From NCBI GenBank assembly GCA_037045225.1, contig JBAOHZ010000009.1, forward strand, positions 2,170,001 through 2,234,000: a DNA stretch of 64,000 nucleotides, in the 5' to 3' direction. This DNA is from Nitrospira sp. GTDB lineage: Bacteria > Nitrospirota > Nitrospiria > Nitrospirales > Nitrospiraceae. Positions 1 to 7,950 of this stretch are shown here, piece after piece. A model generated the notes under the pieces. It did no database searches. It was not told the origin of the DNA and worked only from the letters and a program-made list of their open reading frames with translations. Every line of letters starts with the position of its first letter. Position 1 is the stretch's first letter. Position numbers and translations under genes: made by a program.

Positions 1-174
1 GGGTGGCTTTCCAGGAGCCACATCAAAGCCACTCAGCCACGCCTGGATCGCCTCAGGTTCAAAGCGGACGAGGCCGTGAATGCGGCGGCAGGGAATCTTG
101 TTCTCTGAGGCCCAGAGGTAGAGTGTGGATTCTTTGATGTTGAGCCAAGCCGAAAGTTCTTTGGTAGTGAGCAT
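1..174 (-). CDS. Excisionase-like helix-turn-helix protein (partial, runs off the window)
   Basis: The first 58 codons of a minus-strand gene start at ATG 174 and continue past base 1. The product opens MLTTKELSAWLNIKESTLYL and then shows W-A-S-E-N-K-I-P and a basic wing with V-R-F. This is the layout of the excisionase/AlpA-type winged HTH family (HTH_17), in which a short HTH plus a W..G.IP segment binds DNA. Known members act as recombination directionality factors or as small regulators of integrated elements. It lies 42 bases downstream of the rolling-circle Rep gene on the same strand, so it is probably part of the same mobile module. The integrase that usually accompanies such a gene is not visible and would lie to the left. 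It could also be a plain transcriptional regulator. Confidence 0.72.
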   Translation of the reverse strand, partial: MLTTKELSAWLNIKESTLYLWASENKIPCRRIHGLVRFEPEAIQAWLSGFDVAPGKPP

Positions 175-216
175 GTGCAGATCTACCGGGGGCGTCTCGC
201 GACACCCCCAGTCCCC

Positions 217-1221
217 CTAACATGGACTGCCCGCGTTCCCGCCGGCAGACCGGTGAAACCGAGTAGGTCGTGTGAGCAAGTTCCGGTGTCGGTCTTTCCA
301 CCGGGAGATGCCCCTGACAATTTCCTGTAGTAGCCATTCTTCCCCTCCAGGGGTGGCACAAATGACCGCCAACATCGGCGTCAGGGTGTTGCTCACCCAT
401 CGTTTCACGTTCTGCAGGGTCTGCACCTGCTTCTCCTGGGCTAATCGCCCCTTCTGAAATCCCTCCGTCAGGAGGGCGTACCACTCCAGCATGGGAGCCC
501 GGTACCGGTCTTCGTCTTCTGTCTCTTTGGTGATCTGTCGGAAATCCACATAGGAGCGAAGCAAGCCGACGACCAACTCCTTCCAATCGGCTTCGTCTAA
601 CGAGGCCAACGCTCTCGCACATTGTTCGGCCCGATCCTTCTTGAGCTCTAACTCCCACCGTGTCCCGTAGTCCTGATAGTTCTCCTGGCCTTTGCTCTGC
701 AGTTCGAGCCGTTTATCATAAATGCGCAACAAGGTCTGGCTCTGCGGACTGCCGAAGTACATCGTCTCGCCGGTCGTTGCCCCAGTGCCGTGGGTCAGGT
801 TGGAGACGATATGACGAACCTGAGCCGCCCTCGTGACACACTGGCCTGCCGAGACTGCTTCACGAATCGTCGAGACGGGAACCGTTCCGGCTCGGTCATC
901 CAGGGCACAGTCGATGCGGGTGACGTGCCCTTGTTGAGCCTGTACCCACTTGAGCAGGGGTCGGATTTGATCCAGTGTTAAGGCGGACGCCAGGCCGCCC
1001 GAGAGATCCACATGGATTTCATTCGGGCGACGCGGCGCATTCGTGCCCAGTTTGCCGACCCCGCGCTGGCCGTCGGTTCTCATCCAGGACAAGGGATAGC
1101 CTCGGAAGCCGCCTTTGGCCTTGCTCCAGTCTCCGCCAAGCACTTTCATGGTCTCTTGGGGATTGCTGGCCAAGACGGTAAACGCCAGCCAATCAATCGT
1201 CAGAGTGAAGCCAGAATCCAT
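217..1221 (-). CDS. Rolling-circle replication initiation protein, Rep_trans family
   Basis: A 334-residue protein with the conserved blocks of the Rep_trans family (replication initiation factors of pT181-type plasmids, filamentous phages and integrative elements). These blocks are T-R-I-D-C-A-L-D-D near residues 101-109, TMYFGSPQSQTLLRIYDKRL at 153-172, and R-W-E-L-E-L-K at 188-194. The Tyr in RIYDK (residue 168) lies in the motif usually linked to nicking. Family members cut one strand at a double-strand origin and stay bound to the 5' end. The gene sits between a ribbon-helix-helix protein upstream and an excisionase-like HTH protein downstream, all on the minus strand, which suggests an integrated rolling-circle element. 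The last ~25 residues are basic and look unstructured. The start at ATG 1221 gives the family's usual length. Confidence 0.82.
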   Translation of the reverse strand: MDSGFTLTIDWLAFTVLASNPQETMKVLGGDWSKAKGGFRGYPLSWMRTDGQRGVGKLGTNAPRRPNEIHVDLSGGLASALTLDQIRPLLKWVQAQQGHVTRIDCALDDRAGTVPVSTIREAVSAGQCVTRAAQVRHIVSNLTHGTGATTGETMYFGSPQSQTLLRIYDKRLELQSKGQENYQDYGTRWELELKKDRAEQCARALASLDEADWKELVVGLLRSYVDFRQITKETEDEDRYRAPMLEWYALLTEGFQKGRLAQEKQVQTLQNVKRWVSNTLTPMLAVICATPGGEEWLLQEIVRGISRWKDRHRNLLTRPTRFHRSAGGNAGSPC

Positions 1222-1253
1222 AGAATCTATCGAACTCCTGTAATGAGCGCTGT

Positions 1254-1285
1254 GGGTAGCGCCCCCGTGTTACCAAGACGGGGGC
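1254..1285. repeat. GC-rich hairpin with a 12-bp repeat upstream of rep
   Basis: GCCCCCGT (1261-1268) pairs perfectly with ACGGGGGC (1278-1285) around a 9-base loop, about 40 bases upstream of the Rep start. The left flank carries GGGTAGCGCCCC at 1254-1265, and the same 12 bases recur at 1705-1716. A stem-loop plus a repeated flank near a rolling-circle Rep gene could be the nicking origin or an operator. That role is inferred from position only. Confidence 0.35.
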
Positions 1286-1366
1286 CATTCCGCTCCGCGC
1301 CCCAGCCTGCCGGCATGCGGCGCGGACCGGCTTTGTCCATTAATAGGGAGACGGTTAGCACTGTTA

Positions 1367-1615
1367 TTAGCGTCCTTCCTGTGTCGGTCGAACAAGCTTC
1401 TGTCGGACGACGCCAAAGGCTTTCTCGCCAACTTCTCTCGCCACAATCTTGATCGCCTCAGCTTTGCCGTCCATCACCATGCTCATGAGAACCGCGCCGC
1501 GCACATACTTGGAGACGGTCGTCCCTTCATCTGCTGCGCACCGTTCAATCAGTTTACGTTCTTGTTCGGTCACCTTGAATTGAAGCGTTTCGGTTTTGGT
1601 TTCGTCGGATTTCAT
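1367..1615 (-). CDS. Ribbon-helix-helix / MobC-like small DNA-binding protein
   Basis: An 82-residue protein. Residues ~8-45 (L-Q-F-K-V-T-E-Q-E-R..., then D-E-G-T-T-V-S-K-Y-V-R) have the strand-helix-helix pattern of ribbon-helix-helix proteins such as the DUF1778 antitoxin and MobC/relaxosome accessory families. These proteins bind palindromic DNA as dimers and either repress their own operon or assist a relaxase or Rep. GGAGG lies 4 bases upstream of the ATG at 1615. The upstream DNA (about 1620-1665) is extremely AT-rich with overlapping TATA-like hexamers, which would suit an autoregulated promoter. It is the first gene of the rep module. No toxin partner is visible, so a relaxosome or copy-control role is favoured over an antitoxin. 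Confidence 0.6.
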   Translation of the reverse strand: MKSDETKTETLQFKVTEQERKLIERCAADEGTTVSKYVRGAVLMSMVMDGKAEAIKIVAREVGEKAFGVVRQKLVRPTQEGR

Positions 1616-1958
1616 GGCACCTCCATTAATGCAATATAATATATAGTCTAATTTAATGAGAAGGTAAAGTGCGAATGCGCTGTAATTATTAAGATAGGAA
1701 GCACGGGTAGCGCCCCTATTTTACGAACACTTGGGTGCGGGCCCATAATGGGCCAGGAGGTATCCTATGGGGGAACGGCAGAAGTTTTCAGCGGAGGACA
1801 AGCGTGAGATAGGCACGATGGCTGTCTCTCTGGGTCGTCCTGGATTTCTGGGCTTGTGGAGGGGTATTCGAGAATGTCCGGCAGATCCGCCAGCATGCGG
1901 TAGAGAGTGGGAGCACGAGGGTCGCTCCCGAGACAGGAATCTGCGGTGCGACCGTTGC
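1616..1958. other. Intergenic region between the rep module and the RHS locus
   Basis: The first ~50 bases are AT-rich and probably hold the promoter of the ribbon-helix-helix gene. A second GGGTAGCGCCCC copy lies at 1705-1716, followed by the near-perfect palindrome GGCCCAT-A-ATGGGCC at 1740-1754. AGGAGG then precedes an ATG at 1767 that opens a plus-strand reading frame starting MGERQKFSAEDKREI. Those residues resemble the N-terminus of IS3-type transposase OrfA proteins, but the frame soon runs into the antisense of the next gene. At most a few dozen bases of an insertion sequence remain. Confidence 0.35.
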
Positions 1959-3425
1959 TTAGTTCTCTGCATGCTGGAGGGCCTCGAATGCCGTGGCGAC
2001 TCTCAGCTGATCCGCCCGTGATAGTTGATCCAGATCAACCTTCTTGCCATGTTTGGTCACCAATGAAGTGGAAGAAGTTTCGCCAAGCCCCGCTGCCATC
2101 ATGACGTGGTCCACTTCTTCTCCATCAATGAGGGGGAACAAGCGGGCAATGGTCGGAGGGATATTGAAATTGGCATACACAATCAAAACCGAGACTTGGC
2201 TGGGAGTGAGCGTCACATTCGCGGTCGCAGTCGAGGAGGCAAAACTCCCACTTGAGGCGCCGCTCGTGACCGTCACCATGGGGTTGGAGGTCGTTGGTAA
2301 ATGAACTTGCACGGTGAATAATGTCGGCACGGGGATATTGTTGGCAGTAAGTACGACCGGAACCAGGTTGCCAGTTCCAACCGGGAGCGTCACATCCGGC
2401 ATCGTGGCGGACCCGATCGGGACCGGCGGCATAGCCACATCGGCAATCGAGGCGATACGCAAGCTCGGCGCGCTGATCAGCGGGGGCACGCTGGCAACCG
2501 TCACCCCAGTCGGCGCCCCCGGCGAGAAACCGGGCGTACTCGTTCCGGTGAAAGACAATGTGTTGGCCTCGACCCGGATACGGCCACTGTTCAAAAAATT
2601 GTAAAAACACGATGGCTGGATGCCAGGAGTGGCCTGCAGGGTTCCCGCACCGAGAATCTGTGAGGCCACTAATCGGATCGCCCCGCCGCTTCCACTTCCG
2701 GCAACCGTATTAAAAGAGCAATTAGCACCGAGCATTCCTCCTTTGCCACCGTTTGCCGTCACCGCCCCGCTGATGGTGATTTGGGTTGAAGATGCAATCA
2801 CAATCGCGCCGCCCCCTCCGCCACCAGACCCACCGGCTATGGTCTGCCCCGACGTAGAATTTGCACGGGTTCCTCCTCCTCCGGACCCGCCGAAGAGTGG
2901 GACGAGCGATACAAAGGACAGATCGGCGCCATAGGTACCATGCCCTTGCGGAGCATTGTTGCACGTGCTGGAGGCACATCCCGGCCTCCCGCCTGGCCCT
3001 TGCCCAGTCGTTCCTGAGTCATTGGTCCCTCGCTGACCTCCGTTACCCCCAGCAAATCCGCCAGGGCCACCGAGGGCACCAAAATTTAATGTGGGACCAC
3101 TGGTGGATTGAGGCACTCCATCGAACCCATTCACACTCACGGTTCCGGCAATCATGATATCGCCTGAGGCCAACAGGGTCACCCGCGTGTTGCTAGCATT
3201 CGGGGTAAAGGTGAGGGTGACACCGGCGGGGATGTTCACAGTCGTGTAATTCAAGACCCCGTCCGGCGGCAAGGCGATGGCCGTATTGGAGGTCGGGTTC
3301 AGAGCGCCCAACACTCCCGTGCTGCCGCTATTGAACGGCACTTGTGCCAAGGCCGATGGACTTCCAACCAATCCCCAGGCAAGGCAAGATAGCGCTAGGG
3401 TGATACCGCGTAGATAGCCATTCAT
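1959..3425 (-). CDS. Secreted glycine-rich protein of unknown function
   Basis: A 488-residue product. The ATG at 3425 is chosen because AAGGAG sits 6 bases upstream and an export signal follows at once: charged start, hydrophobic core, cleavage after S-A-L-A-Q near residue 28. The next ~200 residues are rich in glycine, with runs such as GGSGGGGG and repeated GG-x-GG, alternating with short beta-prone stretches (ITISGAVTANGGKGG) like those of glycine-rich surface or adhesin-type repeats. The C-terminal third is Pro/Val/Thr-rich and resembles Ig-like domains, ending in a charged tail. It lies 59 bases downstream of the RHS/TIG mini-protein on the same strand and is probably cotranscribed. I do not recognise a named family. 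A surface or matrix role is inference. Confidence 0.6.
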   Translation of the reverse strand: MNGYLRGITLALSCLAWGLVGSPSALAQVPFNSGSTGVLGALNPTSNTAIALPPDGVLNYTTVNIPAGVTLTFTPNASNTRVTLLASGDIMIAGTVSVNGFDGVPQSTSGPTLNFGALGGPGGFAGGNGGQRGTNDSGTTGQGPGGRPGCASSTCNNAPQGHGTYGADLSFVSLVPLFGGSGGGGTRANSTSGQTIAGGSGGGGGGAIVIASSTQITISGAVTANGGKGGMLGANCSFNTVAGSGSGGAIRLVASQILGAGTLQATPGIQPSCFYNFLNSGRIRVEANTLSFTGTSTPGFSPGAPTGVTVASVPPLISAPSLRIASIADVAMPPVPIGSATMPDVTLPVGTGNLVPVVLTANNIPVPTLFTVQVHLPTTSNPMVTVTSGASSGSFASSTATANVTLTPSQVSVLIVYANFNIPPTIARLFPLIDGEEVDHVMMAAGLGETSSTSLVTKHGKKVDLDQLSRADQLRVATAFEALQHAEN

Positions 3426-3484
3426 AATCGACTCCTTGTGGTCAGTCATTTCAACGCATGAACAACAACCCTGACGGGCTTCTC

Positions 3485-4384
3485 TCATGGCAACAGCACG
3501 CTACCCTTCGCCACACCGAACGACGGACCGGTATGGGGCCCGTCGAGGAGGACGCTCCCCATGGTCACACTCGATGACGAACCCGTTGACGGCCCATGGC
3601 GAAACACACTTCCCTTCGCGACCGCAGATGATGACTGCGCGGGCGTGACAGTGACCGTCACGGCTCCACTGGTCGCCGTGCCACCAAGCGTGTCAACTGA
3701 GAAGGTATAGGCTTGCAGTGGCGCAGACGCCGGGACCGTCACATTCATGGTGATTTCCTGCGGGTTATTCCCCTGCACCACCGTGGCCGTGAGATTGGAA
3801 GGGGCGAACGTGATGACAGGGGTATTTCCCAGGTTAAATCCCCCGACCACAAGCTGAACCGTACTGCCTTGCGGGACCCTATTGGGCATGACGCTCACAA
3901 TGACGGGCGGAATCAGCACGGTGAACGCCAAGGAACTGGTGGCGGTACCGTTCGTATTCGTCACCGTAACAGGGCCCGTGGATGCGCCAACCGGCACATT
4001 CACGACCAGACTCGTCCCCGTCGCCGAAAGGACGGTGGCTGCCACACCGTTAAACGACACCTGATTGCTCGAAGGCGGAGCAGTAAAGCCGAAGCCGTGA
4101 ATGGTCACCGCTGTGTTCACGCGTGCGCTGCCTGGTGCAACGACAAAGAGCCCGACACCCGCACCAGTCGTCGTGAACCGTTGAATGGCGAGGAGATTAC
4201 CGACCTCATCGTAGGTGTAGACCGCAACCTGTCCTTGCCCATCGATCACGCCCACCAGTCGGCCCAACTCATCGTAGAAATATTGCGCGGTGTCGGCAGA
4301 TAAGGCCGTCGGCATCAAAAGACTCGCGCAGAGCAGAGTCATCAGGCCAAATCTCGCAACACTATATGAAGGGAACCTGTTCAT
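3485..4384 (-). CDS. Secreted protein with short RHS segment, TIG/IPT domain and tandem C-terminal repeats
   Basis: A 299-residue protein with a signal peptide (cleavage near L-S-A-D, about residue 30). One or two RHS/YD units follow (YFYDELGRLVGVIDGQG and VYTYDEVGNLL, residues ~35-70). Then comes an IPT/TIG Ig-like domain (about 80-160) with the usual V-x-x-x-G-F and N-x-V-x-F-N-G motifs, and a second beta domain. The C-terminus has an 18-residue unit repeated 2.7 times (pattern A/S-V-x-x-G-S-V-x-x-x-G-P-x-T-G). GAGG lies 8 bases upstream of the start. The RHS portion is far too short for a toxin cocoon, so this may be the N-terminal remnant of a larger RHS protein that is now an independent exported protein. 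It heads a two-gene unit with the glycine-rich gene downstream. Confidence 0.62.
   Translation of the reverse strand: MNRFPSYSVARFGLMTLLCASLLMPTALSADTAQYFYDELGRLVGVIDGQGQVAVYTYDEVGNLLAIQRFTTTGAGVGLFVVAPGSARVNTAVTIHGFGFTAPPSSNQVSFNGVAATVLSATGTSLVVNVPVGASTGPVTVTNTNGTATSSLAFTVLIPPVIVSVMPNRVPQGSTVQLVVGGFNLGNTPVITFAPSNLTATVVQGNNPQEITMNVTVPASAPLQAYTFSVDTLGGTATSGAVTVTVTPAQSSSAVAKGSVFRHGPSTGSSSSVTMGSVLLDGPHTGPSFGVAKGSVLLP
3488..3630 (-). repeat. Tandem 54-bp coding repeat (2.7 copies)
   Basis: The 3' end of the gene at 3485-4384 encodes three in-phase copies of an 18-residue unit whose core reads (A/S)V-x-x-GSV-x-x-x-GP-x-TG. The third copy is truncated at the stop codon. The copies differ at several positions, so this is an old amplification rather than a recent slippage product. 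Confidence 0.55.
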
Positions 4385-4469
4385 TCGGCTGACCTCAACA
4401 CGCCCTGTTCAAATTGAGCCAGACTATAGAGAATCATTTCTGGCACCAGCTTTGGCCCAATACGATATC

Positions 4470-4951
4470 CTAAGCGTACTGGTGCTGGTCCTTATCAAGA
4501 TACGTCAGTGCCGTACGTCTTCCTGCAGCGTGGTGCTGATAACTTTCATGTCGGTTTGGCGCATCCGTGCACGTCTTCAACCGATCCATGTTGTCATAGT
4601 TATAAGTGGTGGTCTGGTTCTTCGCATCCGCGACGGTGAGGAGATTGCCGTTGGCCGGATCGTAGGTGAAGGTGGTGGTCTGACCCAACGGGGCGGTCTG
4701 ATCTGGAGGGACACCAGCGTGGTAGTCCACACAACCAACTGCCAGCGGATTTCGAGATGAAGGAAGACAGCGGTGTGCGATTCACTGTCCACCATGCAAG
4801 TCATCCGATCATGACGCCCATCGAATGAGTCTGAACGATCCGGACAACGATCAGCCTGAGCTGCGGAGGGCTCAGACAGGAGAGTCACGACAAGCAACGG
4901 GGGCAGCCACCAGCCTGTGGATCGAATCGTCTTCGCCGCAACTGTCCACAT
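4470..4951 (-). pseudogene. Decayed RHS gene relic
   Basis: An ATG at 4951 opens a frame with a typical export signal (MWTVAAKTIRSTGWWL, then a Leu/Val-rich core ending P-S-A-A-Q). No RHS sequence follows in that frame. In another frame, about 4520-4700, there are clear RHS units (TFTYDPANGNLLTV, TTYNYDNMDRLKT) nearly identical to parts of the two large RHS proteins to the right. The frame ends shortly after at 4470. The signal peptide and the RHS fragment are therefore out of phase and most of the gene is missing. It is best read as a deletion relic of a third RHS gene, sitting downstream of the orphan RHS module. Confidence 0.55.
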
Positions 4952-4991
4952 ATAAAAAATTTCTTCTTCCACCCACCCCATCCATCTCCCT

Positions 4992-5798
4992 CTACTGGGC
5001 AGGCGGGAGCAGCTTTTTTTTTCTCGTTGTTGTTTTTCTTTTCTGGTGTGTCCGTTCAAGGAGATACACAAACTTGGCTATTTCGCGATTTATTATCAGA
5101 TTTAGTCGCTTGTTGAACTTTTCTCCAAGCGATGTGGTAACGAAGCGATCAAACCCTGTATAACCCGGATCACCCCCCAACCACGAGAATCGTTGTGCAC
5201 TTCGTTCCAACATGACTCGAATCCCATCAAGAGCCGTAATCAGAGCTTGTATGCCATCTACACCATATCCGTATTGAATTCCCAAGCCAGTGATTCGGAA
5301 GGCACATTCCCAGTCACCGTCTTTGCTTCTTCGTGGTTTTCCCAGGGTTACCGTCAGATCCCTACTCCGCGCACCGGCTCTATTCAGTTGGCGTTCACCA
5401 ATGATTTCACCGAACTGGTGCCTCATGGCTTCACCGAGGTCTCTAGCTTTTCCTGCAGAGCTCTGACCCGCTGGCTTTCTTTTTCTGTGATCTAACGGCT
5501 TCATGAGTTCAAACGTTCTGAAAATTGACTCGTCATCGTCCCAGGTATGCCTGTTGCCATCTGCTTGGCGAATCCACACAAGTGTTGGATTGTCTTTTGC
5601 CCCTGGCAATACTGTCCAAACCTCTCCTGCCGGATGGATTTTCCCAGTAGGTTTTCCTGTGTGGTCTCTAATTACAATTCTTTTCTTGATTCGAAGTCGG
5701 TCACCCGCTTTCAGGCCGCATCTATATTTTTTTACCGGATATGCCGAAACAAATTCGTATCTTTCTTTCTTGTTGCCACGCCGCCGCAGTTTGCCCAT
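4992..5798 (-). CDS. Candidate RHS immunity protein with DUF6968-like domain
   Basis: A ~268-residue soluble protein, from the first ATG at 5798. A TTG at 5852 in the same frame would overlap the RHS gene by 23 bases. Residues ~15-105 form a small beta-rich N-terminal domain (K-A-G-D-R-L-R-I-K-K..., then V-W-T-V-L-P-G). After a Lys/Ser-rich linker, residues ~145-240 contain LTVTLGKPRRSKDGDWECAF, then Y-G-Y-G-V-D-G-I-Q-A-L. This resembles DUF6968-type proteins that often follow polymorphic toxin genes. That assignment is from memory of the motif and was not checked. The C-terminus is very basic. Its position directly behind the orphan RHS gene is the classic place for a cognate immunity gene. 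An unrelated hypothetical is possible. Confidence 0.55.
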   Translation of the reverse strand: MGKLRRRGNKKERYEFVSAYPVKKYRCGLKAGDRLRIKKRIVIRDHTGKPTGKIHPAGEVWTVLPGAKDNPTLVWIRQADGNRHTWDDDESIFRTFELMKPLDHRKRKPAGQSSAGKARDLGEAMRHQFGEIIGERQLNRAGARSRDLTVTLGKPRRSKDGDWECAFRITGLGIQYGYGVDGIQALITALDGIRVMLERSAQRFSWLGGDPGYTGFDRFVTTSLGEKFNKRLNLIINREIAKFVYLLERTHQKRKTTTRKKKLLPPAQ

Positions 5799-5829
5799 TT
5801 CAGAGTTATTCCCGAGTTCGATTTGTTTT

Positions 5830-7932
5830 CTATTCTGTTTTCCTCTGACCAAGGTCGATTGTGTCTAGATCAGGATCACCAGCCTCAGCGGGATCTGCCA
5901 ATTCGAGGAATATCCCGAGCCCGATTCCGCCAACCTTTCCTGCTTGCTTGGCAAATTTCAACCACTGCTTATATGCTTTGCTTACCTTTAGAGACTGTAT
6001 CTGATTTCGGGTCAGCTCAGGCGGGGTTGCCCCCTTATGCGGTATCGGCTTCAACGTCTCGGCATCATACCGGCCTTGGGGCAGGTCGAAGTGAGGTCCA
6101 CCGTGTCTGTACGGATCGAAATGTGGCTCTTGCTGTTTGCCTGCTAGACCATGCGGGTCCACCAATATTGTTGGGATGCTCCAGACGTAGGCGTAAAGAT
6201 TGGCATCTCCTCCGAACAAACCTATCGGGTCCTCAGAAACGAATCTCTGTAACTTTGGCGAGAGGTATCTTGCTCGATAGTAATACAAATCGTTGCCATC
6301 GTTTTCGCGACCGGTGAATTGGAATGGATTGGAAAAGGCTGGATTCGCAGATTGCGTTTTTCCGAACGGGTCGTAGGTATACTGAACGGCAGAGGAACCG
6401 GCTTGATTGGTCAGCGCGAGCGTACTGCCTAACCCATCGTAGATGGAGAAGTAGGGCCCGTCCTGTCGTAAGAATCCGAACATTTCATCGATGTTGAGGC
6501 TCCGAAGATACGTCGTCCCAACCGCCCCGCCCTTGATTTCAGCAACAATGTCATTCCTGTCATAGGCGAACTGTGCCGCCTCGCCCCCGATCGCTTTACT
6601 GATCCTTCGGCCCAATGAGTCATACGAAAAGCTGGCGGTTGCACCCCCGCTGATCCCGGCGAGACGATTCCGCGCATCCCAGGTATAGCTATTCATGCCG
6701 TCATTCGTCAGATTGCCATTTTGATCATAGGTTAGCGTGGCACCAGCAAACGAGATCTGTTCGTTCGCCACATCGTAGGTGGCCGAGTGGACCGCTTGCG
6801 GCACGAGGCTCGCTGTCCCGTTTGCTCTCGTGAGACTGGTCCGATTTCCCGCTCGGTCATAGGTGTAGGTCAATGCTTCGATCAGTCCGCTCGGGCCATT
6901 GTGCGTAATGTCCGTCAGCCGTGACGCCACATCGTAGGCGTAACTCGTGCTGGTCCCATTCGGATAGGTCAGACTCGTTCTGCGATTCGCGTTGTCATAG
7001 CCCAGGCCTACCGTCAATGCCCCTTGCGCGACCTGTGTGAGGCGTGATGCGGCGTCATACTGATAACCCACCGGGGCCAGCCCATTGGCTGACATCGAGG
7101 TGCGGCGACCCAGCACATCGTATTGATAGGCGACTGCGCCTTGGCCGGTGATTTCTTGGATCAGTCTGTCCAAGCTGTCGTACCTGAAGTCGATCGCGCC
7201 CGCACCGGACGCGGTGTCCGCAGCAAGGGTCAGCCGCCCTATGGCATCGTAGCTGAATCGTGTGGTGGCATCGGGATAGGTGGCTTGGATGCGGCGGTTG
7301 AGGGGGTCGTATTGAAAGGTGGTCTGTTGGCCTTTGCGGTCGGTGAAGGAGGCGAGATTGCCGGCGGGATCGTAGCTGTAGGTTTCAGTACGGTTGAGGG
7401 CATCCTTGCGCGTCTTGAGCCGATCCATGCTGTCATACGTGTATGCCGTGGTCTGGTTCTTGGCGTCCGTGACCGTGAGGAGATTGCCGTTGAGATCATA
7501 GGTGAACCGCGTCAGCCCCTGTCTGGCATCGGCGATGTCGGTCACGCGGTTCAGGCCGTCATACCGAAACTGGGTGATGAGCCCGCGAGGATCGGTGAGG
7601 CTGAGCAGCCGACTGACGACATCGTAGGTCCGTTGCGTCTGGTTCCCCAACGGATCCGTCGTCGTGAGGAGATTGCCATGGACATCGTAGGCAAAGGTCG
7701 TCGGTGGTTCGGTGGCGATGGGACCTTGGACGGACGTGGGCTGGCCGACGTTGTTGTACCCGATCGTCGTCACATGGTTGAGCGGATCTTTCACCGTCAA
7801 TAAATTTCCGTTGGCCGGATCGTAGGTGAACTCGGTGACCTGATTGAGGGCGTCTGTGATCGTCGTCACACGATCAGTTGCGCCCACGCTTCCTTCGATA
7901 CTCATCGTGTGTCGTTCAGCTACGGCCATCAT
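5830..7932 (-). CDS. Orphan RHS repeat protein with distinct C-terminal tip
   Basis: About 700 residues of RHS/YD repeats (pattern Y-D-x-x-G-R/N-L) ending in the RHS-associated core: F-T-G-R-E-N-D, Y-Y-R-A-R-Y-L-S-P, then the hallmark V-D-P-H-G-L. After that come 104 variable residues (5830-6144) rich in His near the start (P-H-F-D-P-Y-R-H-G-G-P-H-F-D) and with a hydrophobic Gly-rich helix near the end. I cannot name this tip domain. There is no signal peptide or N-terminal domain. The first residues align with the middle of the large RHS protein upstream, so this is a 5'-truncated orphan module, probably a donor cassette for tip exchange. The start at 7932 lacks a clear ribosome site. A candidate immunity gene follows immediately. 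Confidence 0.7.
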   Translation of the reverse strand: MMAVAERHTMSIEGSVGATDRVTTITDALNQVTEFTYDPANGNLLTVKDPLNHVTTIGYNNVGQPTSVQGPIATEPPTTFAYDVHGNLLTTTDPLGNQTQRTYDVVSRLLSLTDPRGLITQFRYDGLNRVTDIADARQGLTRFTYDLNGNLLTVTDAKNQTTAYTYDSMDRLKTRKDALNRTETYSYDPAGNLASFTDRKGQQTTFQYDPLNRRIQATYPDATTRFSYDAIGRLTLAADTASGAGAIDFRYDSLDRLIQEITGQGAVAYQYDVLGRRTSMSANGLAPVGYQYDAASRLTQVAQGALTVGLGYDNANRRTSLTYPNGTSTSYAYDVASRLTDITHNGPSGLIEALTYTYDRAGNRTSLTRANGTASLVPQAVHSATYDVANEQISFAGATLTYDQNGNLTNDGMNSYTWDARNRLAGISGGATASFSYDSLGRRISKAIGGEAAQFAYDRNDIVAEIKGGAVGTTYLRSLNIDEMFGFLRQDGPYFSIYDGLGSTLALTNQAGSSAVQYTYDPFGKTQSANPAFSNPFQFTGRENDGNDLYYYRARYLSPKLQRFVSEDPIGLFGGDANLYAYVWSIPTILVDPHGLAGKQQEPHFDPYRHGGPHFDLPQGRYDAETLKPIPHKGATPPELTRNQIQSLKVSKAYKQWLKFAKQAGKVGGIGLGIFLELADPAEAGDPDLDTIDLGQRKTE
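6250..7900 (-). repeat. Duplicated RHS core (second copy at about 9140-10790)
   Basis: The RHS core coding DNA here is closely similar to about 9140-10790. Many 20-30 base stretches are identical (for example around 7290-7350 and 10200-10262), and the encoded cores align end to end without large gaps. The similarity stops at the variable tips. This is the arrangement expected after duplication of an RHS core and would support homologous recombination between the two copies. Confidence 0.6.
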
Positions 7933-7950
7933 CGGAAATCCAGCCTGACC

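Noticed and set aside
1767..2021. Plus-strand frame starting MGERQKFSAEDKREI after a good AGGAGG
   Set aside because: The first ~15 residues resemble a transposase OrfA start, but the rest is antisense to the glycine-rich gene, so only a possible relic is noted.
7123..7803. Long plus-strand frame inside the orphan RHS gene (226 codons), and similar ones at 11224-11988 and 11249-12157
   Set aside because: Shadow frames of the RHS gene, caused by repeated codon bias; the minus-strand RHS frame carries the recognisable motifs.
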